A stretch of 64,000 nucleotides of DNA from Nocardioides sp. zg-1228. Lineage in GTDB: Bacteria > Actinomycetota > Actinomycetes > Propionibacteriales > Nocardioidaceae. Under the pieces are notes generated by a model, which was not told the DNA's origin, did no database searches, and was given only the letters and a program-made list of their open reading frames with translations. Every line of letters starts with the position of its first letter. Within the stretch, counting starts at the first letter, position 1. The stretch covers positions 2,976,001 to 3,040,000 of the forward strand of contig NZ_CP070961.1 of the NCBI RefSeq assembly GCF_017086465.1, written 5' to 3'. The translations under genes and the position numbers were made by a program. Positions 1 to 7,982 of this stretch are shown piece after piece.

Positions 1-25
1 TGCGTTCCGCGCTAGCGTGCCGCCC

Positions 26-436
26 ATGTCGGAGTGGATCACCGGGCGCGAGGCCGCGCAGATCCTCGGGGTGCACGTCTCGGCCATCCCGAAGATGGTG
101 CGGCGGGGCGACCTCACCCCTCGCCAGGGCCGCCGGCCGTCCCTGAGCCGCACCGAGGTCGAAGCGCTTCGCGACCGTCGGGCAGCCCCCAGGTTGCCTA
201 AGGCCCCGCCTTTGCCGAAGCCGCGGAAGGTGCCCCAGCCGCCGGACCAGGAGCACGAGTGGCTCAACTCCGACGAGGCGGCCGCGGTGCTCGGCCTAGG
301 GCGATCGGGCGTGGACTACCGCGTTCACGCCGGCAAACTACCCAACGAACTACACCATGGTCGGCGATGGTTCCGACGCGACCACATGGAGCTCGTGAAG
401 CGAGCTGACGCCGTGCGCCGGAGTGGGAGGATTTAG
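26..436 (+). CDS. Tandem helix-turn-helix (excisionase/MerR-like) DNA-binding protein
   Basis: This 136-residue protein has two small winged-helix/excisionase-type modules joined by a proline- and lysine-rich linker. The first, near residues 3-47, contains REAAQILGVHVSAI. The second, near residues 79-125, contains SDEAAAVLGLGRSGVDYR. ATG at 26 is preferred to the in-frame GTG at 17 because it begins right before the first domain. Excisionases and BldC-like proteins normally carry one such module, so a double one may bridge two DNA sites. It runs convergently into the membrane-protein gene at 443. A role in island excision or regulation is inferred from context only. Confidence 0.7.
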   Translation: MSEWITGREAAQILGVHVSAIPKMVRRGDLTPRQGRRPSLSRTEVEALRDRRAAPRLPKAPPLPKPRKVPQPPDQEHEWLNSDEAAAVLGLGRSGVDYRVHAGKLPNELHHGRRWFRRDHMELVKRADAVRRSGRI

Positions 437-442
437 GGCCTG

Positions 443-1072
443 TCACCCAGCCGCGCGGGCTCGCTTGGGCTGCTCCACCGCTGCCGGCACGTCGGTAGTC
501 GACACGACGGGGGGCATAGCAGAGCGCTTTGGTAGGGCACGACCGTTCTCGAAGGCCTCGAGGTAGCTGGCGTAGAGACGACGAGTGCTGATGATGAACA
601 GCAGCACCATGTACGTCCCCATGGTCGCAACGATCGCCGTCACCGCGATCCCGGCGCGCGGCCACGCCACAGGATGAGCGGCCGAGGTCGCTGGCATCAG
701 GATGAGGGCCCCCAACAAGAGCGAGACGATCATCGCGGAGAGGGCAGCAAGCAGCATCCCGCTGACGGATTCGCGGAAGTGAGACCTGAGTCGCGTGTTT
801 TGCGACAAGGTAACCGAGTCGGCGATCCGTGCGCGGATTGAGATCAACTGCCCGACGGCACCGAACAGAATGCCGGCCAACAGGCTAGTGGCGGGCACGA
901 AGGCCGTGGGGTTCTCGAGTCGGTAGTCGTTGTAGACCGCGAGTACGCCGACAAGGATCGGCAGACCCCACAGGACGACCTTGGCCGCGACGTCAACACG
1001 GCCAGTGTTGTAGTTGGTCATCGAGCGGGAGTGGTCTTGCATCACCGTGCGTACATCGAACCGATCGAGCAT
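443..1072 (-). CDS. Four-helix integral membrane protein, unknown function
   Basis: This 209-residue protein has four predicted membrane helices, near residues 28-48, 57-78, 104-128 and 138-161. A charged cytosolic stretch separates helices 2 and 3, and an Arg/Lys-rich tail follows helix 4. It starts 30 bases after the stop of the 349-residue gene upstream, with a GGAGGGG ribosome site, so the two are probably co-transcribed. I do not recognise the family. The architecture is reminiscent of small SLATT-type membrane effectors, but no diagnostic motif was identified. Lower GC than the genomic background suggests it came with the island. Confidence 0.7.
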   Translation of the reverse strand: MLDRFDVRTVMQDHSRSMTNYNTGRVDVAAKVVLWGLPILVGVLAVYNDYRLENPTAFVPATSLLAGILFGAVGQLISIRARIADSVTLSQNTRLRSHFRESVSGMLLAALSAMIVSLLLGALILMPATSAAHPVAWPRAGIAVTAIVATMGTYMVLLFIISTRRLYASYLEAFENGRALPKRSAMPPVVSTTDVPAAVEQPKRARAAG

Positions 1073-1102
1073 TCTGGTCCACCCCTCCGCTAGAGCGTCA
1101 GC

Positions 1103-2152
1103 CTACTCGCCATCGTCGATCACGCCAGGCAGCTCCGGCAAGAGATCGGCAGCGGCCTTCTCGGCCTTGCTGAAGAATGCGGTATCGGCTACCACGTCCT
1201 TGCCCAGCCAGTAGCTGAACTGATCGAAGTCTGAGGTGGGCTTGTAGGAGCGCTGCAGCTGGTCATCATCGAATTCGACAGTGACGTCGTTGAACGCGAT
1301 GTCTACCTCTTCGGTGATGATGACTGACTTCAAGTTGCCGGCTGCAGCCGCCCCGCCACCACTCCAAGTCGACATGACCCACTCGCGGACGGTGTCCTTG
1401 ATCTCCTCGACGAAGCCGTCGTCGATCTCGGCGACCCGAAGCTTCTTGAGCGTCGGAGGAGCCTTCTGGCCGTCCTTCTTGTACCCGAACTCTGTGAAGG
1501 TGACCGCGCGAACACCGGAACGATCGATGTACTCCAGCACGGACGCACGCTCGGCCGCCCCGGCGATCACCCGCAGCCGCCACGCGCTCCCTCCTGTCTC
1601 GTGCAGGGCGCGGATGACCTGGTCCTTCGGGCAACTACGCCCACGCTTCTCGACCGCCAAGAGGGCGAAGCGTGCGTCGTCGTCGTCTGGCGCGACGAGA
1701 ACCGCACGGTAGGGATGAAGGGTTGCGCGGCCCTTCAGCTCAAGGTCACTGGTCTCGCCGCTCAGGTCGACCACAACCCCGTCCTCACTGGTCGGCCCTG
1801 CTTCAAACCACAACCTGAGGGTCGACATGCCGGTCGCCTGAGTCCAACGCAGCGCGTGCCCCACGACGGTGGCGGCCTCGGAACCGTCCTCGAGATCGTC
1901 GCCCTCGTCCGAGGTCTTCTTCCCGAAGACGAACGCCTTGTCCTGGGGGTGATCGTTGACCTCGTCCATGGCGACCTGCAGATAGTCGACCTTGTCCGGG
2001 GTCACCATCTTGTACTTCGTACGCCCCTTGCGCTCATCCTCAGGGATCTCCTCCTTGGTCGGCCGCTCTTGCGCGGCACGGAATGGCTGCCTGTCGCCGA
2101 TGCGGTCGTCGTGCAGGCTGACAACGAACAGGCGAAACGAGTTGGTCGGCAT
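1103..2152 (-). CDS. Unrecognised 349-residue cytosolic protein paired with a membrane protein
   Basis: The protein is soluble and acidic, with no signal peptide or membrane segment. It opens with a strand-like MPTNSFRLFVVSLHDDR and contains a central segment RFALLAVEKRGRSCPKDQVI near residues 161-180. The order of strands and helices resembles proteins that sit beside membrane effectors in mobile islands, but I cannot assign a family. The start has a GGGGGAA ribosome site a few bases upstream. It is the first gene of a two-gene unit with the four-helix protein. It could be a sensor or regulator of that protein, which is an inference from arrangement alone. Confidence 0.65.
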   Translation of the reverse strand: MPTNSFRLFVVSLHDDRIGDRQPFRAAQERPTKEEIPEDERKGRTKYKMVTPDKVDYLQVAMDEVNDHPQDKAFVFGKKTSDEGDDLEDGSEAATVVGHALRWTQATGMSTLRLWFEAGPTSEDGVVVDLSGETSDLELKGRATLHPYRAVLVAPDDDDARFALLAVEKRGRSCPKDQVIRALHETGGSAWRLRVIAGAAERASVLEYIDRSGVRAVTFTEFGYKKDGQKAPPTLKKLRVAEIDDGFVEEIKDTVREWVMSTWSGGGAAAAGNLKSVIITEEVDIAFNDVTVEFDDDQLQRSYKPTSDFDQFSYWLGKDVVADTAFFSKAEKAAADLLPELPGVIDDGE

Positions 2153-2217
2153 GAGTTCCCCCGGTCTGCGGACGTCAGCCGACTCCCCGTGGGCTGAGCA
2201 TCCTCGTGCGAGGCAGC

Positions 2218-2487
2218 CTACGGCCCTACGCGCTTCCCGTTGAGCCGCGACACCCCGCCGCTGACCCGATCAAGCGCCTGTCCCTCGACGTAGGGGCGGC
2301 CGTTGAAGGCGGCCACGGCGAGCTGGCCGCCCTCAACGAGCTCGCGAACGGCCCAGGGCGTGCGGCCGGTCCGCTCAGCGGCCGCAGCCAGCGTGAGGTA
2401 ACCGGCCATCTTGGGCACCGCGGCGACGGCCTCGGCGGGTCCAGTGGTGGTGACAGTGGCGGTGGGTACGGCGGCGATGATGGTCAT
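2218..2487 (-). CDS. Small excisionase-like helix-turn-helix protein
   Basis: This 89-residue protein has one MerR/excisionase-like helix-turn-helix near residues 27-75 (MAGYLTLAAAAERTGRTPWA, followed by a wing with GRPYVEG). The ATG at 2487 is chosen because GAAGGAG lies about nine bases upstream; longer in-frame extensions lack one. It is the last gene before the island end and the broken cpaF, the usual place for a recombination directionality factor next to an attachment site. That role is inferred. A conventional transcription regulator of the island is the alternative. Confidence 0.7.
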   Translation of the reverse strand: MTIIAAVPTATVTTTGPAEAVAAVPKMAGYLTLAAAAERTGRTPWAVRELVEGGQLAVAAFNGRPYVEGQALDRVSGGVSRLNGKRVGP

Positions 2488-2598
2488 GGCGTGGCTCCTT
2501 CGGTTGCGGTTCGATGGAGCAAGGTGAGCACGCCGCTCGGCGTCGGCGGGAGGGTCGCCGCAAAGTTCCCGCACGATGCCGCAGAAGTCATCACCGCT

Positions 2599-2623
2599 GC
2601 AGCACGATGCAGCACGGATCCGT
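2599..2623. repeat. Direct repeat plus 10-bp palindrome at the island end
   Basis: GCAGCACG occurs twice (2599-2606 and 2609-2616), and the second copy runs into the perfect palindrome ACGGATCCGT (2614-2623). The cluster lies upstream of the small excisionase-like gene, 30-60 bases from the truncated cpaF. It could be a binding site for that protein or part of an attachment-site arm. The repeats are seen; the role is guessed. Confidence 0.4.
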
Positions 2624-2631
2624 GACCCGGG

Positions 2632-2973
2632 CTAGCCCAGTCGAGCAACATGAGGCCACCTGTTACGGATCATTGTCGGGTCGTTGATCCACACCTCCTC
2701 CACCTCGGGGTCGTCGAGATAGGGCTGGAGCGGGCCGAAGCCGGAGAGCCGGGCGACCAGCTCGCCGACCACCGCACCGTCGTCGGCGATCGGGGCCACC
2801 GCTCCGGTGAGGCTGAGCTCGTCGTGGGCGCGCACCACGTCCTCGGCGATGCGGCGCACGACGGCCGGCTCGCGCTGCGGGTCGACACCCTCGCGCCGCA
2901 CCTGCTCGCGCACGCGGGCGTCGAGGGCCTCGACCATGCTGTTGTCTGCGGTGTCTGGACGCGCCAGCGTCAT
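2632..2973 (-). pseudogene. CpaF/TadA-family secretion ATPase, N-terminal fragment
   Basis: About the first 99 residues from ATG 2973 match the N-terminal domain of actinobacterial CpaF/TadA Flp-pilus ATPases, including MVEALDARVREQVRREG, LVARLSGFGPLQPYLDD and EVEEVWINDP. After that Pro codon (2677-2679) the frame reads about 14 unrelated residues and ends at TAG (2632-2634). The Walker A and B motifs and the whole catalytic domain are absent. The break falls at the edge of the low-GC region, so insertion of the island is the simplest explanation. The remainder should lie beyond the far island end. Other Tad genes of this genome are at 32975-35022. Confidence 0.8.
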
Positions 2974-3144
2974 GGTGGTGCCCCCATCCCGAGAAGGTTG
3001 CCGGCACTCGGAAACTACCCGCACCGAGCGGGCGCAAAACAGAGGTCTGGACCAATCTGTGGAGAGCAGCCCTCACGCGGGCTGTCGGCGTGGAGGGTGC
3101 GCGTGTCGCCCCGGAGTGGCGAGCACGGGGCGCATGCCGACATC

Positions 3145-4464
3145 ATGCCCGGCGTGACCCACGACACCCGCGACACCTACGCCGTGATCGGGGCCGGCCC
3201 TTCGGGCCTGGCCGCCGCCCGTAACCTCCAGAAGGCCGGCATCCCCTGGTCGGGCTACGAGCTGGCGTCCGGCGTCGGCGGACTCTGGGACATCGGCGGG
3301 CCGCGGAGCACCGTCTACGAGTCCGCGCACCTGATCTCGTCGAAGACCACCACGCAGTTCGCCGAGCACCCGATGCGCGCCGACGTCGCCGACTACCCCT
3401 CGCACCGCGAGCTGCTCGGCTACTTCCGCAACTTCGCCGAGACCTACTCGCTGACCGACGGCTTCGCGTTCGGCACCGAGGTCGTCTCCGCGCGGCCGAC
3501 CGGCGACGGCTCCTGGACGGTGGTCTCCACGGGTCCGGCGGGGACCGTCGAACGCCGCCACGCCGGCGTGATCGCCGCCAACGGGACGCTCAGCGAGCCG
3601 TCGGTGCCGGCGTTCGCGGGATCCTTCGACGGCGAGATGTTCCACACCAGCGCCTACAAGTCGCCTACGGTGCTCGCGGGCAAGCGGGTGCTGATCATCG
3701 GCGCCGGCAACTCCGGGTGCGACATCGCCGTCGACGCGGTCCACCACGCGGCCTCGGTGGACATGTCGGTGCGGCGCGGCTACTACTTCGTCCCGAAGTA
3801 CCTGTTCGGCAAGCCCGCGGACACCCTCAACCAGGGCAGGCCGCTGCCGCCGCGGATCAAGCAGGCGATCGACTCCCGCGTGCTCAAGCTGTTCACCGGT
3901 GACCCGGTGAAGTTCGGCTTCCCCAGGCCCGACTACAAGATCTACGAGTCGCACCCGATCGTGAACTCGCTGGTGCTGCACCACCTCGGCCACGGCGACC
4001 TGGCCGTCCGGCCGGACGTCCGCCGGTTCGCCGGAGGGGAGGTCGAGTTCGTCGACGGCAGCACGAGCGCGTACGACGTGATCGTGCTGGCCACCGGCTA
4101 CCACCTGCACTACCCGTTCCTGGACCCCGCGCTGCTGCGCTGGGAGGGCCGAGGGAGCGCGCCGGACCTCTACCTCAACATCTTCACGCAGGAGGACCCC
4201 GACCTCTTCGTGCTCGGCATGATCGAGGCCTCCGGCATCGGCTGGCAGGGACGCTACGAGCAGGCCGAGCTCGTGGCGGCGTACCTGCGCGCGCGCAGCG
4301 ACAACCCGGCCGCCGCACGCGACTTCGAGGCCCGCGTCGGCGGGCCCCGGCCGGACCTCTCGGGCGGATACCGCTACCTCGGACTGGAGCGGATGTCCTA
4401 CTACGTCAACAAGGACGCCTACCGCTCCGCGGTGCGCGCCGAGATCGAGAGGCTCCAGGCATGA
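3145..4464 (+). CDS. Flavin-containing monooxygenase
   Basis: This 439-residue FAD- and NADPH-dependent monooxygenase has an FAD-binding Rossmann motif near residue 14 (VIGAGPSGLAAARNL) and a second dinucleotide fold near residue 190 (VLIIGAGNSGCDIAVDA). It also has a late ATGYHLHYPF element of the FMO/Baeyer-Villiger type. ATG 3145 was chosen because it precedes the first strand by only about ten residues. It is the first gene of a tight operon: its TGA overlaps the ATG of the transporter at 4461. Family members oxygenate soft nucleophiles or ketones. The substrate here is unknown; the transporter and reductase next door suggest uptake and modification of one organic compound. Confidence 0.85.
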   Translation: MPGVTHDTRDTYAVIGAGPSGLAAARNLQKAGIPWSGYELASGVGGLWDIGGPRSTVYESAHLISSKTTTQFAEHPMRADVADYPSHRELLGYFRNFAETYSLTDGFAFGTEVVSARPTGDGSWTVVSTGPAGTVERRHAGVIAANGTLSEPSVPAFAGSFDGEMFHTSAYKSPTVLAGKRVLIIGAGNSGCDIAVDAVHHAASVDMSVRRGYYFVPKYLFGKPADTLNQGRPLPPRIKQAIDSRVLKLFTGDPVKFGFPRPDYKIYESHPIVNSLVLHHLGHGDLAVRPDVRRFAGGEVEFVDGSTSAYDVIVLATGYHLHYPFLDPALLRWEGRGSAPDLYLNIFTQEDPDLFVLGMIEASGIGWQGRYEQAELVAAYLRARSDNPAAARDFEARVGGPRPDLSGGYRYLGLERMSYYVNKDAYRSAVRAEIERLQA

Positions 4465-5405
4465 CCCCCATGGCCACCGACGTCGACACCATCAGGATCG
4501 TCTTCGAGGAGGGCTCGCTGACGACGTTGAAGATCGTCATCGGCGCGATCCTCTTCGGTATCGCGCTGGACACGAGGCTCGAGGACTTCGCGGTCGCGCT
4601 CAGGCGCCCGTTCGCTATCACCGTCGGCGTGCTCGTCCAGTTCCTCGCACTGCCGGCGATCACCTTCCTGCTCACGCTGGTGCTCGACCTGCGCGCCTCA
4701 CTCGCACTCGGGCTGATCCTCGTGGCCTGCTGCCCGCCGGGGAACGTCTCGAACATCCTCACCCACCGCTCCGGCGGCGACGTCGCGCTGTCGGTGTCGA
4801 TGACCGCGGTCGGCAACGTGCTCGCGATCTTCCTGATGCCGCTCAACGTCGCGTTCTGGGGCGGCCTGCACCCCACGGGCAAGGCGATCCTCGAGGACAT
4901 CTCGCTCTCGGCGAGCGACATGCTCGTCGAGGTGGGGCTGGTCATCGGGGTCCCCTTCGCCCTCGGCATCACCATCGCCCGGCTGTGGCCCCGGATCGCG
5001 GCGGTCGGGCACCGCATCGTCGGACCGCTGTCCTACGTCGCGCTCGCCGGGATCATCGTCATCGGCGTCGCCAACAACTGGGACGTCTTCGTCGACTACA
5101 TCGGGGTCGTGCTGATCGCGGTGTTCCTGCACGACGCGCTCGCCCTGGCGCTCGGGTACGCCGTCGGCAAGGGCGCCCGCCTGCCCGACGGCAGCGTCCG
5201 GGCGATGACCTTCGAGGTCGGCATCCGCAACGCCGGGCTCGGTCTGCTGCTGGTGTTCACCTACTTCGACGGCCTCGGGGGCATGGCGCTGGTCGCGGCC
5301 TGGTGGGGCATCTGGGACATCATCGCCGGGCTCACCGTCGCCGTCGCCTGGCGGCGGGTCCGCGGCACGGCACCCGCCACGACCTCGGCGGAGGTGACCG
5401 CATGA
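4461..5405 (+). CDS. Bile acid:sodium symporter (BASS) family transporter
   Basis: This 314-residue protein has about nine or ten hydrophobic helices. Family hallmarks include a Pro/Gly-rich LVACCPPGNVSNILTHRSGG crossover segment near residues 88-107 and a second EVGIRNAGLGLLL crossover near residue 251. These crossovers bind sodium and substrate in BASS structures. Its start overlaps the monooxygenase stop and its own stop overlaps the epimerase start (ATGA both times), so translation is likely coupled. BASS proteins import steroids, 2-keto acids and other organic anions. The cargo here cannot be deduced from sequence. Confidence 0.85.
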   Translation: MTPMATDVDTIRIVFEEGSLTTLKIVIGAILFGIALDTRLEDFAVALRRPFAITVGVLVQFLALPAITFLLTLVLDLRASLALGLILVACCPPGNVSNILTHRSGGDVALSVSMTAVGNVLAIFLMPLNVAFWGGLHPTGKAILEDISLSASDMLVEVGLVIGVPFALGITIARLWPRIAAVGHRIVGPLSYVALAGIIVIGVANNWDVFVDYIGVVLIAVFLHDALALALGYAVGKGARLPDGSVRAMTFEVGIRNAGLGLLLVFTYFDGLGGMALVAAWWGIWDIIAGLTVAVAWRRVRGTAPATTSAEVTA

Positions 5406-6307
5406 AGGTCCTGGTCACCGGAGGCGGCGGGTTCCTCGGCTCGTCGGTCGTGCGCGGGCTGGCCGCGGCCGGACACGAGGTGGTGAGCACCGACCTGCGG
5501 CCACCGAGCGTGGTCATGGACGTGACCTCGGCGGAGCAGGTCTCGCAGGTCATCTCGGCCGAGCGGCCGGAGGTGGTCGTCCACCTCGCGTCGATCGTCA
5601 CCCCCGGCCCGGGCTCCACCCGCGAGCTCGAGCACGCCGTCGACGTCACCGGGACGCGCCACGTCCTCGACGCCTGTGTCGCCGCCGGGGTGCGGCGCGT
5701 GGTCGTCTCCTCCAGCGGGGCCGCGTACGGCTACCACGCGGACAACCCGGCCTGGATCACCGAGGACCAGCCCGTCCGCGGCAACGAGGAGTTCGCCTAC
5801 AGCCACCACAAGCGGCTGGTCGAGGAGATGCTCGCGTCCTACCCCTCCCTGGAGCAGGTCGTGCTGCGCATCGGCACCATCCTCGGGCGGTCGGTCGACA
5901 ACCAGATCACCGCGCTGTTCGAGCGCAGGCGGCTGCTGCGGATCCGCGGGTCGGAGTCGCCGTTCGTGTTCATCTGGGACGAGGACGTCGTCGCGATCAT
6001 CCAGCGGGCCGTGACCGGGTCGGTCACCGGCGTCTTCAACGTCGCGGGCGACGGCGCGCTGACGATCACCGAGATCGCCGGACTGCTCGGCAAGCCGGTG
6101 CTGACCGTCCCCGAGCCGGTCCTGCGGGGCGCGCTCGCCGTGGCGTCGCGAGTCGGCCTCTCCCCGTACGGACCGGAGCAGACGCGGTTCCTGCAGTATC
6201 GCCCGGTGCTCGACAACACGCGCCTGAAGGCGGTGTTCGGGTACACCCCGACCAGGACGTCGCGCGAGGCGTTCGACGAATGGAGGGCCGCTCGGCGGTC
6301 ATCCTGA
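5402..6307 (+). CDS. NAD-dependent epimerase/dehydratase (extended SDR)
   Basis: The 301-residue protein opens with the cofactor motif TGGGGFLGSSVVRGL and the adenine-binding Asp in STDLRPP. It has VVHLAS near residue 60, the catalytic Ser region VVSSSGAAYG near residue 102, and a YSHHK Tyr-x-x-x-Lys dyad near residue 130. This is a complete extended short-chain dehydrogenase/epimerase. It is the last gene of the three-gene operon with the monooxygenase and BASS transporter. Substrate families include nucleotide sugars and 3-beta-hydroxysteroids. The association with an oxygenase and importer makes a catabolic role more plausible than cell-wall sugar synthesis, but this is inferred. Confidence 0.85.
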   Translation: MKVLVTGGGGFLGSSVVRGLAAAGHEVVSTDLRPPSVVMDVTSAEQVSQVISAERPEVVVHLASIVTPGPGSTRELEHAVDVTGTRHVLDACVAAGVRRVVVSSSGAAYGYHADNPAWITEDQPVRGNEEFAYSHHKRLVEEMLASYPSLEQVVLRIGTILGRSVDNQITALFERRRLLRIRGSESPFVFIWDEDVVAIIQRAVTGSVTGVFNVAGDGALTITEIAGLLGKPVLTVPEPVLRGALAVASRVGLSPYGPEQTRFLQYRPVLDNTRLKAVFGYTPTRTSREAFDEWRAARRSS

Positions 6308-6360
6308 CCACCCGGTCCGCACAGCGTCCCTGGCTGCGTACGGGCAGAGGGCCGTGCCAG

Positions 6361-6633
6361 TCAGGTGCGACGGTCGCATCGCACCCGGCGCTCGGCGTCG
6401 CAGGTGTCGCGCCCGCCGCGGCCGTCGGTGGCGTCGCGGCCGCGGTCGCCGTCCAGGTGGTCGTCCCCCGGGGTGCCCTTGATCGTGTCGTCGCCCCGGC
6501 CGCCGTTCACGACCGCGCGGTACGTGCCGCACTCCGGGGTGCCCATCTCAGCGCCGTCGCGGTCGCCGGACTCGGCCTCGGCGATGACGAGGTCGTTGCC
6601 CGGTCCGGCGTTCACCCACGCCATGCACGCCAC
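6361..6633 (-). pseudogene. RTX (haemolysin-type calcium-binding) protein remnant
   Basis: A 90-residue frame contains two to three RTX nonapeptide-like units (VNAGPGNDLVIAEAE, VNGGRGDDTIKGTPGDDHLDG) and ends in a Cys-containing C-terminal cap (DTCDAERRVRCDRR) like those of small secreted actinobacterial RTX proteins. No signal peptide or good start is present: the frame is open only to a TAG just upstream and holds no strong ribosome site. It therefore looks like the 3' remnant of a larger gene. An intact relative lies at 32017-32916. It fills most of the gap between the epimerase and the sigma factor. Confidence 0.5.
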
Positions 6634-6728
6634 GACCAGGATCGGCTCGCCGCTGTGGAACTCATCGGCGTCTGCTGACGAACCCTATGACTTGACCGCG
6701 GCCCGAAAGGTCGTCGCGGACCGGGTCG

Positions 6729-7982
6729 TCACCGGTCCTGCGCGGTCGTGGGGCCGTGCCGCGCCTCCTCGAGCCGCCCGGCGAGGAATCGACGCTCCGC
6801 CTCGTTGTCGGTGAGCGCCAACGCCTCCTCGTACGCCTCGAGCGCCTTCCGGTGGCTGCCGAGGCTCAGGAGGAAGTGGGCCCGCGCGGCGCTGAGGTAT
6901 CCGCCGTACGTCGCCAGTGCCGGCTCGTCCATCAGCGGCCGGAGCGCCTCGAGCCCGGCTCGCGGGCCGTCCCGGAGGCCGACGGCCACGGCACGGTTCA
7001 GCGCGACGACGGCGGAGGGGAAGCGGCGGAGCATGACGTCGTAGAGGTCGACGATCTCCCCCCAGTCCGTCGCCTCCCACGTCGGCGCCTCGGCGTGGAC
7101 CGCCGCCACGGCTGCCTCCAGGGCGTAGCGGGACGGGGGGCCGCTCCGGAGCGCCGCGCTCAGCAGGCGCGTGCCCTCCGCGATCGCGGCCCGGTCCCAC
7201 TGCGACCGATCCTGCTCGGACAGGACGCGGAGCCGGCCCTCGGGTCCCACCCGTGTCGCACGCCGCGCGTCGTTGACGAGGAAGAGGGCGAGCAGGGCGG
7301 CGGCGTCCGGGTCGTTCGGCATGAGCGTGCGCAGCAACCTGGCGAGACCGATGGCGTTGTCGACCAGGTCGTGACGCACGAGCTGGGTCCCGACGGGTGC
7401 TGTGTGCCCGGTGGTGAAGATCAGGTGCACCACCTCGAGGACGGCTCCGACGCGTTCGGGCAGGTGGTCGGGGGTCGGCACCCGGTAGGGGATCGCGGCC
7501 ACCGCGATCTTCTTCTTCGCCCGCGTGATCCGTGCGGCCATCGTCGACTCCTGCACGAGGAAGGCCCGGGCCACCTCGACGGTGGACATCCCGCAGACCA
7601 GCCGCAGCGTCAGCGCGACCTGGGCCTCCCGAGCGAGCGCAGGGTGGCAGCAGGTGAAGATGAGCCGCAGCCGGTCGTCGTCGAGACCGTCCTCCGGGCC
7701 CGGCACCGACGCGCTCTGCACCAGCTGCGGCAGCGAACGCCGCCACACGGAGTCGCGCCGCACGATGTCGAGCGCCCGGTTGCGGGCGACCTGCGTCAGC
7801 CAGGCGGCCGGCCGCGACGGAACGCCCGACTGCGACCACGTCTCCAGCGCGCGGGCGTAGGCGTCCTGCGTGCACTCCTCCGCGAGGCCGAGGTCCCCCG
7901 TCACCCGGGCCGTGGTCGCGAGGATCCGGGCCCAGTCGGTGCGGTGCGCGTCAGCGAGCGCAGCGAGGACCTCACCGCTCAT
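6729..7982 (-). CDS. ECF sigma factor of the ECF42 type with TPR-like C-terminal extension
   Basis: The 417-residue protein has a sigma-2 region near residues 10-80 (DLGLAEECTQDAYARALETW), a sigma-4 region near residues 110-165 (MSTVEVARAFLVQESTMAARI) and a helical extension of about 240 residues with repeats such as ALNRAVAVGLRDGPRAG. This is the architecture of ECF42 factors, which lack an anti-sigma partner and use the extension for control. As is typical, it follows a DGPF/YciI gene, overlapping its stop (ATGA at 7979-7982). A promoter pair between 8380 and 8482 fits autoregulation. The inducing signal of the group is unknown. Confidence 0.9.
   Translation of the reverse strand: MSGEVLAALADAHRTDWARILATTARVTGDLGLAEECTQDAYARALETWSQSGVPSRPAAWLTQVARNRALDIVRRDSVWRRSLPQLVQSASVPGPEDGLDDDRLRLIFTCCHPALAREAQVALTLRLVCGMSTVEVARAFLVQESTMAARITRAKKKIAVAAIPYRVPTPDHLPERVGAVLEVVHLIFTTGHTAPVGTQLVRHDLVDNAIGLARLLRTLMPNDPDAAALLALFLVNDARRATRVGPEGRLRVLSEQDRSQWDRAAIAEGTRLLSAALRSGPPSRYALEAAVAAVHAEAPTWEATDWGEIVDLYDVMLRRFPSAVVALNRAVAVGLRDGPRAGLEALRPLMDEPALATYGGYLSAARAHFLLSLGSHRKALEAYEEALALTDNEAERRFLAGRLEEARHGPTTAQDR

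Larger units (their letters stand above)
1..2670. mobile_element. Terminal part of a probable integrated genomic island
   Basis: This stretch is visibly poorer in GC than the rest of the window and carries only unrecognised or DNA-binding genes: a double helix-turn-helix protein, a membrane protein/cytosolic protein pair and a small excisionase-like protein. Its right end coincides with the point where a cpaF/tadA reading frame stops matching its family (about 2655-2677). No integrase lies inside the window; one would be expected beyond the left edge or at the other island end. The base-composition change and the broken host gene are seen. That it is an integrated element is inferred, and the exact boundary is uncertain by some tens of bases. 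Confidence 0.55.

Noticed and set aside
2650..3144. N-terminal extension of the flavin monooxygenase
   Set aside because: The open frame upstream of ATG 3145 is antisense to the cpaF fragment and low complexity; FMO homologues start close to the FAD motif.
6280..6814. Plus-strand frames across the epimerase 3' end and the RTX remnant
   Set aside because: No ribosome site or family pattern; the minus strand shows RTX repeats and the sigma factor gene.
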